Origin: Anastatus disparis
Lineage: Eukaryota; Arthropoda; Insecta; Hymenoptera; Eupelmidae
Assembly (NCBI GenBank): GCA_017163975.1
Contig: JAFFSR010000096.1
Span: 1 to 64,000, forward strand
DNA length: 64,000 bases
Direction of reading: 5' to 3'
The notes below the pieces were generated by a model, which saw nothing but the letters and a program-made list of their open reading frames with translations, was not told the origin of the DNA and did no database searches. Made by a program: the position numbers and the translations under genes. The stretch's first letter is position 1. The number at the start of each line of letters is the position of its first letter. Below, in pieces: positions 45,160-57,300 of the stretch.

Positions 45160-45480
45160 ATGCATTTTTAGCAACAATAAACAATAAATTTGTACGCTTC
45201 TTTGAGCGACAATAAGATATAAATTTGTAAGTTTCTTTTAGCGATTATGAAAAATAAATTTGTAAGCTTTTTTTAGCAACAACAAACAATATATTTGTAT
45301 GCTTATATGAAGTTTTTTTAGCGACAGCAAACAATAAATCTGTATGCTTTTTATAAGCTTTTTTAGCGACAACAAATAATAAATCTGTACGCTTTTATAA
45401 GCTTTTTTTTAGCGATAACAAATAATAGATCTGTACGCTTCAGCGACAATAAGAAATGAATTTTTAAGCTTTTAAAGCTT
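45160..45480. repeat. Right-arm minisatellite (inverted)
   Basis: About seven units with TTTTTTAGCGACAACAAACA and AATAAATCTGTATGCTTTTT, the reverse complement of the 39.4-kb array. Confidence 0.85.
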
Positions 45481-46009
45481 TTAATGCAGCCATATATTTT
45501 TATGCTGGTCTCAAGCCCAAAAATCTTTTAAAAATATAAATATGTAAATATCTTATTTCTAGTTTAAAAAAAACATGTTTTATTTAAATACAAGTGTTTA
45601 TAAAGTACCTATGGATATTAAGCTAAATTCATTTTTTAATTTATAATTTACTTTTGTAATTAGTAAATTTTTTCAATAATAAAAATAAAATCACAATATA
45701 TAGAAATAAAAATATTATATATTTATCTGAATAAAGGAAATGCAGAGAGGAAGCTTTGTATTATCAATTAGTTATGTTTGCAATTATATTAATGAAATAT
45801 TAATAATAATAAATTTTTCTTCCATTATTGAAATTAAATATTAGAATATAAATGAAATGCAGTGAAAAAACTTTATATTATTAATTAGTCACAGTTACAA
45901 TCATAATAATAAAATATTACTAATTATAATAATATTCAATTACTTATAATTGTTATTATAATAATAGAATATTATTAATAATAAAAATATTTTTTTATTA
46001 CTAATTACT

Positions 46010-46230
46010 AAAACATAATATCATAGTGAAGGGAAGGGCATAATGAGGGGGGGCATATAAAGAGTGAGGGGGTATATTGAGGGGGAGCTGAGGGGGCTAT
46101 ACGAATTGAGGGGGCGGGGGGGTCTCAGTTACGTTAATTTTGAAATGGCTATTTATAAGAGGAATTACAACGTAATTTGAGGGGGGCTGTACCAACAGAC
46201 ATTTGAGGGGGGCTGAGGGGGGGTGAATCT
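46010..46230 (+). repeat. TGAGGGGG-rich, quadruplex-prone tract
   Basis: G runs of 5-8 recur (ATGAGGGGGGGCATA, GAGTGAGGGGGTATATTGAG, GGGGGCGGGGGGGTCTCAG, CTGAGGGGGGGTGAATC) in otherwise AT-rich DNA, all on the plus strand. Several windows have four G runs close enough for a G-quadruplex. Confidence 0.8.
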
Positions 46231-46279
46231 TGTCTTACGACTATATATAGATAGATATATATATATAGCGCTCCTTCAA

Positions 46280-47993
46280 ACAGTATTGTCTCTGATAGTT
46301 AGACAAGAAATATCATAAAAACAAATTAAATTAGATACAAAATACTAAGTTTTTATTTTTTTTTTGATGAATGATTAGGAAAAAATTCAAACAGAAACCG
46401 GAAGGATTTCCAAAAATCTAATATTGATTACAGATGTTTTTTCTGTAACGAGACTTTTCAATTAAGTTACAAGTGATCGTATATATTGTTAAGCATGTAA
46501 ACAATCAAATTCGAATCAAAATCATTTAAATAATTCAAATATTTTTTTTTTTAATTCTTCAATAAACTCAAATTTATTTTTAGAAAAATAATGATAATAT
46601 ATATAATAATATGTCAAACGTAATTGTTAATCAAATTTTTACTTTTAATGTTTCAATTGTTTATAACTTTATTAAAAAGCATCAGAACAAAAAAAATCAG
46701 AGTTGAATATTTTATTTTCTTGAATTCTCTTCATTTTCGTTTAAATTTTTTAGTAATTATTGAAAAATATACAATTGTAATTATTAGTAATTATTACAAA
46801 ATATACTTTTTTTATTTATTTCGTGTGACAAGTAGAACCAGAAATAATACTATTTAAGTAAGCGCTTTTCATCTAAATTTTTTCTAGTGAATTTTTGACG
46901 GTCTGAAGTTAGTTGTCAGGAGGGGAACGTAGGCAAATCGCATATAATTCCATGAATAAAAGCCATGTCATCACGCTGCTTAGATCTAAAGTGTAGAATA
47001 GTTTTACCAATATTTTCCGTCATTGGTTAATTGAAATTGATGGTAGATATACTAAAAAGCTAAAATCTAATATTTTAACATGCTTACAGTAAAATTATTA
47101 ATTTCCAAATGATTTATATTTAGTGCTCGATTTAAAGTTTCAAGAAAAACATCGACTAAACTGTAGTTTAGAGCTGCGATTATAATTCACTGTGAGATCA
47201 CACGCATCTATACACACGTAGAAGCGCTGAGGAGCAGTAGTGTAGCCGAAGAGCACCGATCGTGCATTCATATACGCGCGTGGCTACACCCATCGCGAGC
47301 ACTTATACACGCATCAATTAACGTCAGTACAGACATACATGGAAAGTGATATCAATGTATTATACACTTACATTCCCACTCCGCAGCGGCGGACTAGGAA
47401 CGTAGCGTTGCCATCTAAAATCCAAGCTATTGTGTTAAGCTGGTTAGTACAGAAAATTCACTCTTCTGTCTGCTACTGCCTAATAAAGTCTCATTAATAA
47501 AGTCTTACTAAACTTAATTTAGAGTCAAAATGTGTTTCTTTATTACAAGGAGGTAATAAGGCGGTGAAACAGATCGGCATACGTTCAATCTGCGTACCCG
47601 TTAACTTGCTTGTAATACAATTGGAATTTCTATTGCTCGCGATCGCGGTAAAGTTTGTCTTAAAGATTCAAAGTTTGTAATTGGTGTTAAACGTGATTGA
47701 AGAAATTTGTAATTTATTATGCTTACGAATGCGTGTATTGATAAAATTAAATTATTATTTCTCCGCGTTTGTAAGTAAATTTAGTTGCCTAAAAACCGAA
47801 AAGGTTATGTAAAAATCTAAAATATCAAAAGTTATAACGCAGGCATTAAGAGGCAATAGAGGTCCTTATCCAAAATCCTCTTCCTTTATCTTATGTCTTT
47901 TTCAGGTTCTTATAAAGAGCATAAGGCCCTGAAACGGCTGGGTATGGCACCTTGGTCGCGTACGGGTTAGCTCTCCTGTAATTTACACTAATG

Positions 47994-48028
<35 letters not shown>

Positions 48029-48520
48029 TACACATAAAATCTTAAAAACCTTACGTGTGGTTGTGGCCGCGTAATTAAAGATTTTTCAGGGTATGTTGTA
48101 AGTGGATTTGCCACTGGATTGATTTAACCAAATACGAATTTACTCGTTTTTTTTATAAAAATCAAACATTACTTTTAAGTCCTTTTCTATTCGCGTAAGG
48201 GTCATGAATGTCGTTATTTTGAGTAATAAAAGAAGCGGCATTTATTCTCGTAAAGCAAAATTTAACAGAGGAAATCTCAATGTATAGATAATGGCATTGA
48301 GCAACCTCAACGTTAAAACAAACATATGAATGAAAATCAATTAAATACCTAGTAAATTTCCTTAAGTTAAAAATCACTAAAGTTTGAATCGAATAAAATT
48401 AAATATCACAGATATAATTACGTAATGAGTATTTGGTGAAATTGATCCTAGCATACATCTATAGTGTAGTATGTAAAATAACGTTAGAAATTTATTCCAC
48501 TACGTATTATATTTAATTTA
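46280..48520. other. 2.2 kb without recognisable gene; (AC)n
   Basis: (AC)n at 47995-48026. Around 47340-47545 polyadenylation-like AATAAAG words and an ending TTTATTACA before AGGAGGTAATAAGGCGG could be the 3' part of a solo LTR, but the other end was not found. A ~58-bp diverged direct repeat (TGAAACAGATCGGCATACG at 47567, TGAAACGGCTGGGTATGGC at 47930) is visible. Confidence 0.4.
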
Positions 48521-48529
48521 TAAGTATTA

Positions 48530-51298
48530 TAAGATAGATAGATAGATAGATAGATAGATATTTTTGTTTATTTTATGTACAGTATGTTGTACAATTTACA
48601 TAATATAGTATATACATTAGATTATAATTTTATAAATAATAATGAGCAAAAATAAAAAGGCTTAAAACAGTGATAAAATTTTAAATACATTTAACAAAAT
48701 TAATATAAAACATGATTTTAAAATTAGCGTAATGGCAGAGGTCCATCTTCTAAGGAAAGGTAGTATACCAATGCAGATGATTTTAATGTGTGGAGCGATG
48801 GAGAGTTACGAATTGGATCAGGAAGTTCATTCCATAGGAATGATGAAGTGACTAAGAAAGATCCGTTATAGTATTCAGTGAGAGCCGGTGAAACAGTCAA
48901 TGGCCTCACAGCACCCCTCAATGTCCTCACAGATTGGTTCCAATTATACCTAGAGTAAAGATAAGAAGGTGCTGTAGTCGAAAACATTTTGTAGAAGAAG
49001 GATGAGGTAAAATATTTTCTTCTACCAGAGGTAGATAACCAGCCAAGCCTAGATCGATAAGAGGAAACATGCTCTCGTCTGCCAATACCATACACATAAC
49101 GAATGCCAGAGTTGATGATTCTCTGAAGCCTCAAATCAAGTTCAGCCGACAAATCACAATAAACGAGACAGCAGTAGTCTATGAGCGGAAAAAGCAAAGT
49201 TTGAATAAGATGTTTGTGTAATGCAATATTAGTGCTTTTTCTAAAGAAATTTAGCCTATAAAGCAATGAAAATGATTTATTACAAACCTGAGCAATGTGC
49301 TCCTTCCAATTCAGTTTACTGTCCAGCCAAACCCCCAAGTCACGAACCTTCGATTCAAACTTAATAATAGTACCATTTAGTGGGACACCAGTAGTTGGAA
49401 CAGAAGACAACATATTACCATAATAATAAGAGCCAATAATTATGGCTTTAGTCTTACTGACATTTAACTCAAGGTGATTTCTAGTAGCTCAATTAGAAAT
49501 AACATCAGTATGAGCGCTCATAATGGACGTGAAAAGGTCCAACTTATCAAGAGGAAAATGAACATATACCTGCAGATCATCAGCATATATTAGGTGTTGT
49601 AAGCCAGAATTGAAATCATTAGCAACATCATTTATATAAATAGAAAATAACAACGGCCCCAATACAGATCCTTGAGAAACTCCTGTGTTAAGAGTAAGAT
49701 AATTAGACGTGTTACCATCCTCATCAATAACAGCCTGTCGTCGATCTGAGAGATATGAAGCAAACCATCTTAAAACTGTGATAGAGACATCAAGTGAAGA
49801 CATTTTTTTAAGAAGAATAGCATGGCTCACAGTATCAAATGCCTTATTGAAATCAAATAGTAAGAGCATGGTTACATAGCGTCTATCCATATTCAGCCTG
49901 ATATCATCCGTTAACTTCAACAAGGCTGTCTGAGTACTATACCCCGTCCTAAAACCAGCCTGCCGCGGATCCAACAGCTGTCTAGTAGCCAAGTATTCAT
50001 ACAATGGCTGATGAACAAGACGCTCAAGTACCTTTGATAAAAATGACAATAAAGAAATAGGGCGAATATCACTCATAGATTGTGGAGGAGAAACCTTATT
50101 GATAGTCTTAACTAGAGACATCTTCCAACATGCTGGAAAAAGACCCTCCCTTAGTGAATCATTGAAGATTCGACGTAAGAATCGTCCAATTACAGGAAAT
50201 GCGGAATTTATAAATGATTGAGGAATGGCATCCGGACCTCTAGCCTGCGAAAAGAAACTGCACACAGCCAGACCAACCTGAAACAAAGATACCTCAGAAA
50301 ACTTAAACATCGGTTTATACGGTTTATCTTCAGTTAAAGAGTTCAAATAATCAGAGACTGATGTAACCGGTTGATCAGATGCTACATTAGAGAAGTAACG
50401 ATTCATTTCGTCCACAGAGAAAGAGTGACGAGAAGTATTAGCACTAGAGCAAATACCGAGATTCCTCAGCTCCTTCCAGATTTGTTTAGAATCAGTGAGC
50501 CCAGAGAGTCTATCATAATAATAAAGGAGTTTGGAAGACTTAATGCTCTCATGGGCACGATCACGTGCAGCTCTATAGCTGAGTAAGTCAAAGTGAAGTC
50601 GTAAGCGTTTGTAGCGCCTATAAAGCCTATCTCTCTCGTGAACCAAGCCATGATGCTCTGCAGTAATCCATGGACGACGTTTTACACCCTGTCGAACCTT
50701 TTTGATGGGCACGAAAAGGGCAATAGCTTTATTTAAATGGCCATAAAGGCAATCAAGTCGAGTCTCAAGAGAGGAATCACCGCCACAGATAGAGCAATTC
50801 AGTGAGCTAAAATAGTCGAGCAATCTGGCATCATCAACATCCTTATAGTCTCGATAGGAGAAATCATTAAGTACAGGCTTAGAGAGAGAAGACTTAACAG
50901 TGGTACATTGGTCTTCCAATAGTCAAGCAAGGAATCATTTGCATCTACGAGGCATAAATCAAGCCAAGTATCAGATGTGGCAGTATGATGGGTTGCACGG
51001 TAAGGCACAGAGAAAAGTGCATTTTCCCTAATTAGACCCTTCAGAAACACAGGGTCGTCAGAATCAACAGAAAGGTTAGTATTGAAATCGCCTTAGATGA
51101 TTTTTGTACTATAGTCGTGCATATGAGATGTCAAATCTGGTATGAAATCAGTTCCAGCTAGAAATGGTGCATGAGATGGCCTGTAGACTACGCTAACAAA
51201 AATAGGAGAAACCACATCAGGAGATTTAACCTCACAAAAAAGATATTCAGGTAAACCTGGCTTGCCACACCAGCTACAATTCGAAGAACAAAGGCGTT
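48530..51298 (-). mobile_element. Non-LTR retrotransposon copy D, 5'-truncated
   Basis: Same family as copy B, about 85-90% alike. It has a (TATC)n tail at 48534-48561 and homology begins abruptly inside the endonuclease at about 51298 (CTTTGTTCTTCGAATTGTAG on the element strand), so about 1 kb of 5' sequence including ORF1 is absent. Confidence 0.9.
48724..51298 (-). pseudogene. LINE D ORF2, truncated and mutated
   Basis: Endonuclease remnants (51298-50890: TSDTWLDLCLVDANDSLLDY) are followed by a ~31-bp deletion relative to copy B at about 50902, which shifts the frame before DGHDLI. From 50919 to 48724 one frame holds the linker, RT (LLLFDFNKAFDTVSH, GVSQGSVLGPLLFSIYINDV, LIYADDLQVYVHF) and C-terminus, broken only by a TGA near 49488 where copy B has Trp in ISDWATRNH. 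GVSQ replaces the usual GVPQ in motif B. Confidence 0.9.
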
Positions 51299-51479
51299 TA
51301 AGTTTTACCAGAAGCTTATTTTATTGTTTTATGAAAGGGAGCGCAAAACGCGATTTAACCCTGGCTACCTACCCGCTACCAGAGCTAGCTACCGTCACAC
51401 CTCCCTTGAGCCCCTGTGAACTCGGCAGAAAGTCTGCTGCGATTTGTACTGCGATTTTTACAAGAGAGGCACCAAAAAA

Positions 51480-51945
51480 TTTTTTTAACAAAAAACAAAA
51501 CCAACTTCAAAAAAATGCACTAAAAAGTTACAAATAATTTACAATCTTTAATAATTATACGCATAGTACGCATCTAACTCAACACATGTGTTGCAAACAT
51601 ATTATAGATTATCTAATTATTTGTAAACAGCACAAACAAATTATATTATTGTTTAATTCACAAAAAAATATTTTCGAAGTCAGCGTCAAGTTGTTGAATC
51701 GTTCTGCACAGATGTAGAATTTGACGCCGACTTCAATAATATTTTTTCGTGAATTAAACAATAATATAATTTGTTTGTGCTGTTTACAAATAATTAGATA
51801 ATCTATAATATGTTTGCAACACATGTGTTGAGTTAGATGCGTACTATGCGTATAATTATTAAAGATTATAAATTATTTGTAACTTTTTAGTGCATTTTAT
51901 CGAAGTCGGTTTTGTTTTTTGTTAAAAAAATTTTTAGTGTATCCC
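51480..51945. mobile_element. Foldback palindrome, ~205-bp arms
   Basis: 51485-51690 (from AACAAAAAACAAAACCAACT) is inverted at 51725-51935 (to GAAGTCGGTTTTGTTTTTTG), with a spacer of about 35 bp (GTTGTTGAATCGTTCTGCAC). Arms are about 95% alike. No gene. Probably a MITE or foldback transposon. Confidence 0.88.
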
Positions 51946-52026
51946 CCTACCAAAAGCGCAAATATAGGTAGATCCACTAATTATGCCTAACTTCCATTAT
52001 CAATTCATAACGCATGCATTAGTACA

Positions 52027-52136
52027 TTATACCAAGCAATGTATAGGAGGAAAGAGAGAAGGCCCAACGGCACAGTGTCGTTGTGTGTGTATGTATACAT
52101 ATTGAAGCTTAGGTGAGAGAGGGAGAGCGAGAGAGA

Positions 52137-52185
<49 letters not shown>

Positions 52186-52415
52186 CAAAACTCCCAGTTT
52201 TCTTAATTTGATAATTGGGTCATACAATCCGAATATTGGTCCAATAATTATAGGACACGTATGGGACCTTCCTGCAGACATTCTCTATCAGATAAGAAAA
52301 AGTTTTTTCGAATCGGTTAAGAAATGACGGAGTTATGAGGTAACAGACATTAAAAAAAAAAAAAAATTCAGTCGAATTGAGAACCTCCTCCTTTTTGAAG
52401 TCGGTTAAAAATGTA
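52027..52415. repeat. (GA)n and TTTTTGAAGTCGGTTAAAAA-type repeat end
   Basis: (GA)n at 52112-52182. Farther on, AATTGAGAACCTCCTCCTTT and TTTGAAGTCGGTTAAAAA close at 52413; I know this ending as a dispersed repeat end in many insects. The GAAGTCGGTT word is shared with the palindrome end at 51905. Confidence 0.5.
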
Positions 52416-53042
52416 GCGTCGACTACATCAAAATGTGAAATTTCTTTTAACTTATTTGAACGTGAAAATTTTGCTGTGAATTTAATTTTTATCTGAATTT
52501 ATCCAATTTGCACTAACACAATTATTTCCCCCTTTTCTATCAAATCTAAATTTTACTGATTTTAATCTTCAAGAACATAAACTACAAAAATTGATTTTAT
52601 TTTTACAAAGACACAAACTATTTAATTTTAAAGAATTTGACCTTGAATTGACTTGTTAATAAACCAAATTTTACTATTAAGATTTTACAATTAATTTACT
52701 AACACAACACTATTAGAATTTAAAATTTAATACACAATTTGAAATTTAGCTTTAAATGATTTCACTGCACTATGATGAAAGGAAAGGTTGAAATGATTCG
52801 ATTTATTTTGAGGGAAAAAGCCTTAAAGGCATAAAAAACCCTTTTATTAAATTTTACACTGCACTGAATTACAATTTGAGATTAAATAAAGAAATTACAC
52901 ACGAATATTAACGCTCACAAGTACAAGCTTGCAATTTTGTGATTTTATATGTTTAGTGTGAATTGCAACGAACGTGAAGACGTTGTCGGCTTTGGTGACT
53001 TCAGAAGTCGTTAATGCGTATGCGCACGGCTTTGTTTTATAT
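52416..53042. other. No gene recognised
   Basis: AT-rich, with GCGTCGACTAC near 52412-52427. No coding signal supported. Confidence 0.5.
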
Positions 53043-53765
<723 letters not shown>

Positions 53766-53767
53766 AA

Positions 53768-54130
53768 ATTCAAGAGGAGGTCACGTATCTCTGTCCTTTT
53801 CTAATCAAAGAATTGAGTTTTTTACAGAAACTAATAACTTTAGCAAAAAATGAAGAGAGAGCTTCTTTGATGAGAAAGAATTGATTTTATTGCTTCGTTT
53901 TCAAGAAGACCTTGAAAAACCAAATTGTCTACCCTAACCTCTATGATTTAAGTTTTTCAAGGTTTTCTTTAGAACGAATCGATAAAAATAATTTTTCCTC
54001 ATAAAAGAAAATCTTGCTTTTCATAATACGAGATGGGGCTTTCTTTTTATTTTTTGCTACAATTATTAATTTTCGTAAAAAATAATTTCTTTGATAAGAA
54101 AAGGGCAGAGATACGTGACTTCCTCTTAAT
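53768..54130. mobile_element. Foldback MITE, ~165-bp arms
   Basis: AAGAGGAGGTCACGTATCTC (53771) pairs with GAGATACGTGACTTCCTCTT (to 54128), and AAGACCTTGAAAAACC (53909) with GGTTTTCTTTAGAACG-type sequence near 53955. The centre is about 25 bp. The minus-strand open frame across it follows from the inverted repeat and is not a gene. Confidence 0.75.
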
Positions 54131-54215
54131 AGAATTTCATTAAAACAAAAATTTATTTTGTTCTTTTTTCCAGAGCCCCAGCTTGATACGGCACCAAACG
54201 CTAGAGCCACCTTAA

Positions 54216-54509
54216 CTCTTTCAGAACCAATGTACATTACACTGTACATTGACATTTTTTGTTTTTTTTTGAAATTGTGCAAAAGTGGCTTCAAATTTTG
54301 TAAAAAAAATATGTGTATTAGATTGAAGTGGACTATCTCCGATCTCAAACTGAGGGCCTAAGTTATTATATCTTTGATAGAAACTGAGAAAACTTAAAAA
54401 AAAAAAAAAAATTTTTTATCGCAAAAATTGCTTAATAAATGAACACTTATCATCGCTAAATAGTTATCAGAACTTTTCATGATGAAATAATAATCCCGTT
54501 CTGAAAGGG
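54216..54509. mobile_element. 294-bp piggyBac-type MITE (TTAA)
   Basis: Ends CTCTTTCAGAAC (54216) and GTTCTGAAAGGG (to 54509), each flanked by TTAA (54212-54215, 54510-54513). CCCTTT-like termini with TTAA duplication fit piggyBac. No coding. Confidence 0.85.
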
Positions 54510-54664
54510 TTAATACAAGTTTTCAACTTTCTATCATAAATTTAATGTATAATATAAGATTCATAAACTCTGATATAAATGTTTTTGTTTGGTGTCATTA
54601 TTTGTTATTTTAAAATATTATTTACTACAAAATAAAGGCTTATGAAGTATTAAAAAATATTATA

Positions 54665-55380
54665 TAGATACACGGTGGGCCATTTCAATCTTCGCACTCA
54701 ATTTTCTCCAAACCTACTGCAGCTACAGAAAAAAGGTTTAAAGCAAAATTAACCGTGACAGAGGGGGCCATTTAACTACGCCCTTAGTTTTGACTTTGAG
54801 GCCAAATTTCAAGGTCATTTGAAGGTTAAGACCATTTTTTTAAATAGGAATACCTATTTTTGACTGCGGATTTAAAAAGAGCGGGAAATTCTAAGATAAG
54901 TTTGTCCCAAGTCAAAATTTATTTGGTGATCTTTTCAAGGACAAAAATCGAGGTCAAATGTCTAAAAACCGATTAAATGCCCTTTTTCTGCATTATCTTG
55001 GTTTGCTGATAAATGCAAATGATCTAAGTAGTGTTAAATGGTCATCTTAGTTCCAAGGTAAAAGGATCTTGACCATCTTGACCTTAAGGTCAAATTTCAA
55101 GGTCATTTTAAGATCAATAATTTTTTTTCGGTAATAGAAATTCCTATTTTAGACTACGAATTTAAAAATATTTGTTAATTTTACGCTAAGATTATTCTAG
55201 GGAAAAGTTGATTTTATAATCTTGGAATGGTCCAAAATCAAGGTCAAATATTAAAAAACTTATGGAATGCTCTTTATCTAAATTACACTGGGTTCCTAAG
55301 ACTTTTAGTGTATCGGTATGAAAGAAAAGTTTAGAAAAAATTTGTGCATGGCGAAGGGGGCCTAAGCATAATAATTAAGC
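54665..55380. mobile_element. Transposon remnant with ~285-bp direct repeats
   Basis: Starts ACGGTGGGCCATTTCAATCT, a typical-looking end of an insect DNA transposon. Two diverged copies follow (about 54800 and 55085): AAATTTCAAGGTCATTT, CCTATTTT(T/A)GACT, AAATCxAGGTCAAAT in the same order. It leads to the transposase fragment at 55382-55729 and may be that transposon's body after loss of the catalytic part. Confidence 0.5.
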
Positions 55381-55381
55381 A

Positions 55382-55729
55382 TTAATAGTAAACATGGTAA
55401 TTAAGCCTATTTAAAATTCTCAAAAATATTCGTCTTGGAATACCAACTTCCATTTCTATTTGACGACTGCTGACATGAGGATTGAGATGAATAACCGCAA
55501 GGATAGTTATAACACGAGCATCATCTTCATTGTACTCATGACGCCTGCGTTGGCGAGCAAGACGTCCTCGACGAGCTCTGTCAGTTAAACTTTGTATTGA
55601 CCTATCACTGGGATGTCTTCTATCTGGAAAGCGTTCAGCGTAAAGTCTTGCTGCAACACGATAGTTATTACAATATTTCCTTAAAACCATTATCATATCA
55701 ACAATCTCATTTGGAGGATAGTCAGCCAT
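55382..55729 (-). pseudogene. Transposase N-terminal fragment, DUF4817-like
   Basis: 115 codons: MADYPPNEIVDMIMVLRKYC, then ARLYAERFPDRRHPSDRSIQ, a helix-turn-helix typical of DUF4817 in insect transposase-like proteins, then a second helical DNA-binding region (NPHVSSRQIEMEVGIP). It stops at RLNYHVYY where the DDE catalytic domain of the IS630/Tc1-mariner-like parent would begin; none follows. Good ATG start and clean frame, so either a recently broken copy or a retained DNA-binding module. Confidence 0.7.
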
Positions 55730-57300
55730 TACAACAGTTTTTTAATTTAAATAACACTGTTAAGTTCTAATTTATATTTTGAGTGTAGTCCAACAAACAT
55801 AAAATTTTTGATAATAATAAAAAAAAGTGAAGAAGTAGTAATAGTAGTAAATGATAACTTTCGTCTAGATCGAATTAGATACTTCAATATTTTTGTAAAA
55901 GATTATTTTTAAATCAAAAATAATTTATTCAACACAAACATGACTCTACATTGCGATGTGAGAATTTAGTTATAATTAAAATTTCAATAAACAAATTATT
56001 AAAATAAGTTAATATAACTTTGCCCGTCCCCGCATGCAAAATTCGGTCTGTCGAAAAGAAAGAATCTTTAATTTATTTGAGAGCGCCAGACAGACCTCCG
56101 GCTAACTCGTCGGCAAACATGAACCTCGGCTATCTTGGTTCGAGAAGTGGGCGACCTCTGGTGTTAATTTCATTAAGCTGAAATTGGGAGAGGTATACAC
56201 ATACACGGAAAAGAAAAAAAATAAATGTTACTGTTCGAATTTCAACACTTTAATTTAAACTTGAGTTTAATTTATAATAAACAAAAGAAAATATCTATTT
56301 GTAAACTTTGCTATGAACACTGCCTATTAATTTAATCTATAAATTTATTAACTCGCGCACCCTCATAACCCATACATTCCGGTCAATAAAAACTAAATAA
56401 AGTTAAAATTTTATTTTATTAATATGTAACACTTTTACTGAAATAATAGTCTCTTATTCTAATAGTAGTAACAAAAAAAATTGAATTTCCCGGTATGGTC
56501 GGCGTGTGCGAACTCGCTTTTCTCCTTTTCGACAATATGGCTACCAAAAGCACGCGCACTTATCTCTCTCTCTCACACTAATCCTACGTGTCTATCGGTT
56601 TATTGGTTTAATTATCGGTCAATAAAATTCAATAAAAAAAATAATAGTAATTATTTAAACTTTTCATTCGAATTATCACTATAATTAATTCAATTTAATT
56701 TTACGGTCAACGAAACCGTTAGACACGTGGTCGAATTTGTACTCCCACACTCTCGAAATTTTATCATGTATCCAAAAAAAATAATATTTAATTCTGATTT
56801 CTGACGGTCTACAAATTAATTCTCAATTTATTTTAATTTCCTAGTCAACGCAGACTAGGCAAGAGAATCTAATTTACAAGATGGCCGCTAAGGCCCGCGT
56901 CATGAAATGTGTTACGTAATACACCACTATGTCCACCGATCTCAAATTTTATTTCCCGGTCAATCAAAAGAAAACTTATTGTGAAAATTTTCTTAATATA
57001 ATTGAATTAAAAGAAAATTTAACCGGTCAACGAAATCGTTGAACACGTGGTCGATTTATCTCACTTTTTCGGTCTACAAATTAAACTTTTACAATCAAAT
57101 TTTGAAAATTTATAACTACGCCTCGCTACAATTAAATTTTCTAATTCTATCAGTTAGCGCTGTCACAATCACTTCGATTTTATTTTATACGCCCGCATTG
57201 AATTTACACATTTAGTCGGCGAGAGCCGTTAATTTACAAAAAAAATATCTTTATCGATTCGGACTACAGTCCACTCACCGTTGTATGAAAAATCTCGTTG
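55730..57300. repeat. Region with recurrent CGGTCAA motif, no gene
   Basis: CGGTCAAnnAAA recurs at about 56381, 56614, 56704, 56956 and 57022. A longer pair, TACGGTCAACGAAACCGTTA...CACGTGGTCGAATTT (56701) and ACCGGTCAACGAAATCGTTG...CACGTGGTCGATTTA (57019), shows a ~320-bp period. No coding supported. Confidence 0.55.

Larger units (their letters stand above)
38806..46277. mobile_element. ~7.5-kb inverted-repeat element with minisatellite arms
   Basis: Outer ends GAGCGCTATATATATA (38806) and TATATATATATAGCGCTC (to 46272) are inverted. Inside them GGGCTTGAGACCAACATATA (about 39309) pairs with the segment ending TGGTCTCAAGCCCAAAAATC (about 45520), and CTCCCTCTCTGCATTT (39285) with AAATGCAGAGAGGAAGC (45738). 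Both arms then hold a minisatellite in opposite orientation. The centre has a decayed minus-strand frame, LINE C and a TTAA MITE. The arms are diverged and interrupted, so the borders are approximate. The class is unknown. Confidence 0.6.

Noticed and set aside
53941..54348. 135-codon minus-strand frame
   Set aside because: Spans the foldback MITE and part of the next MITE; no domain.
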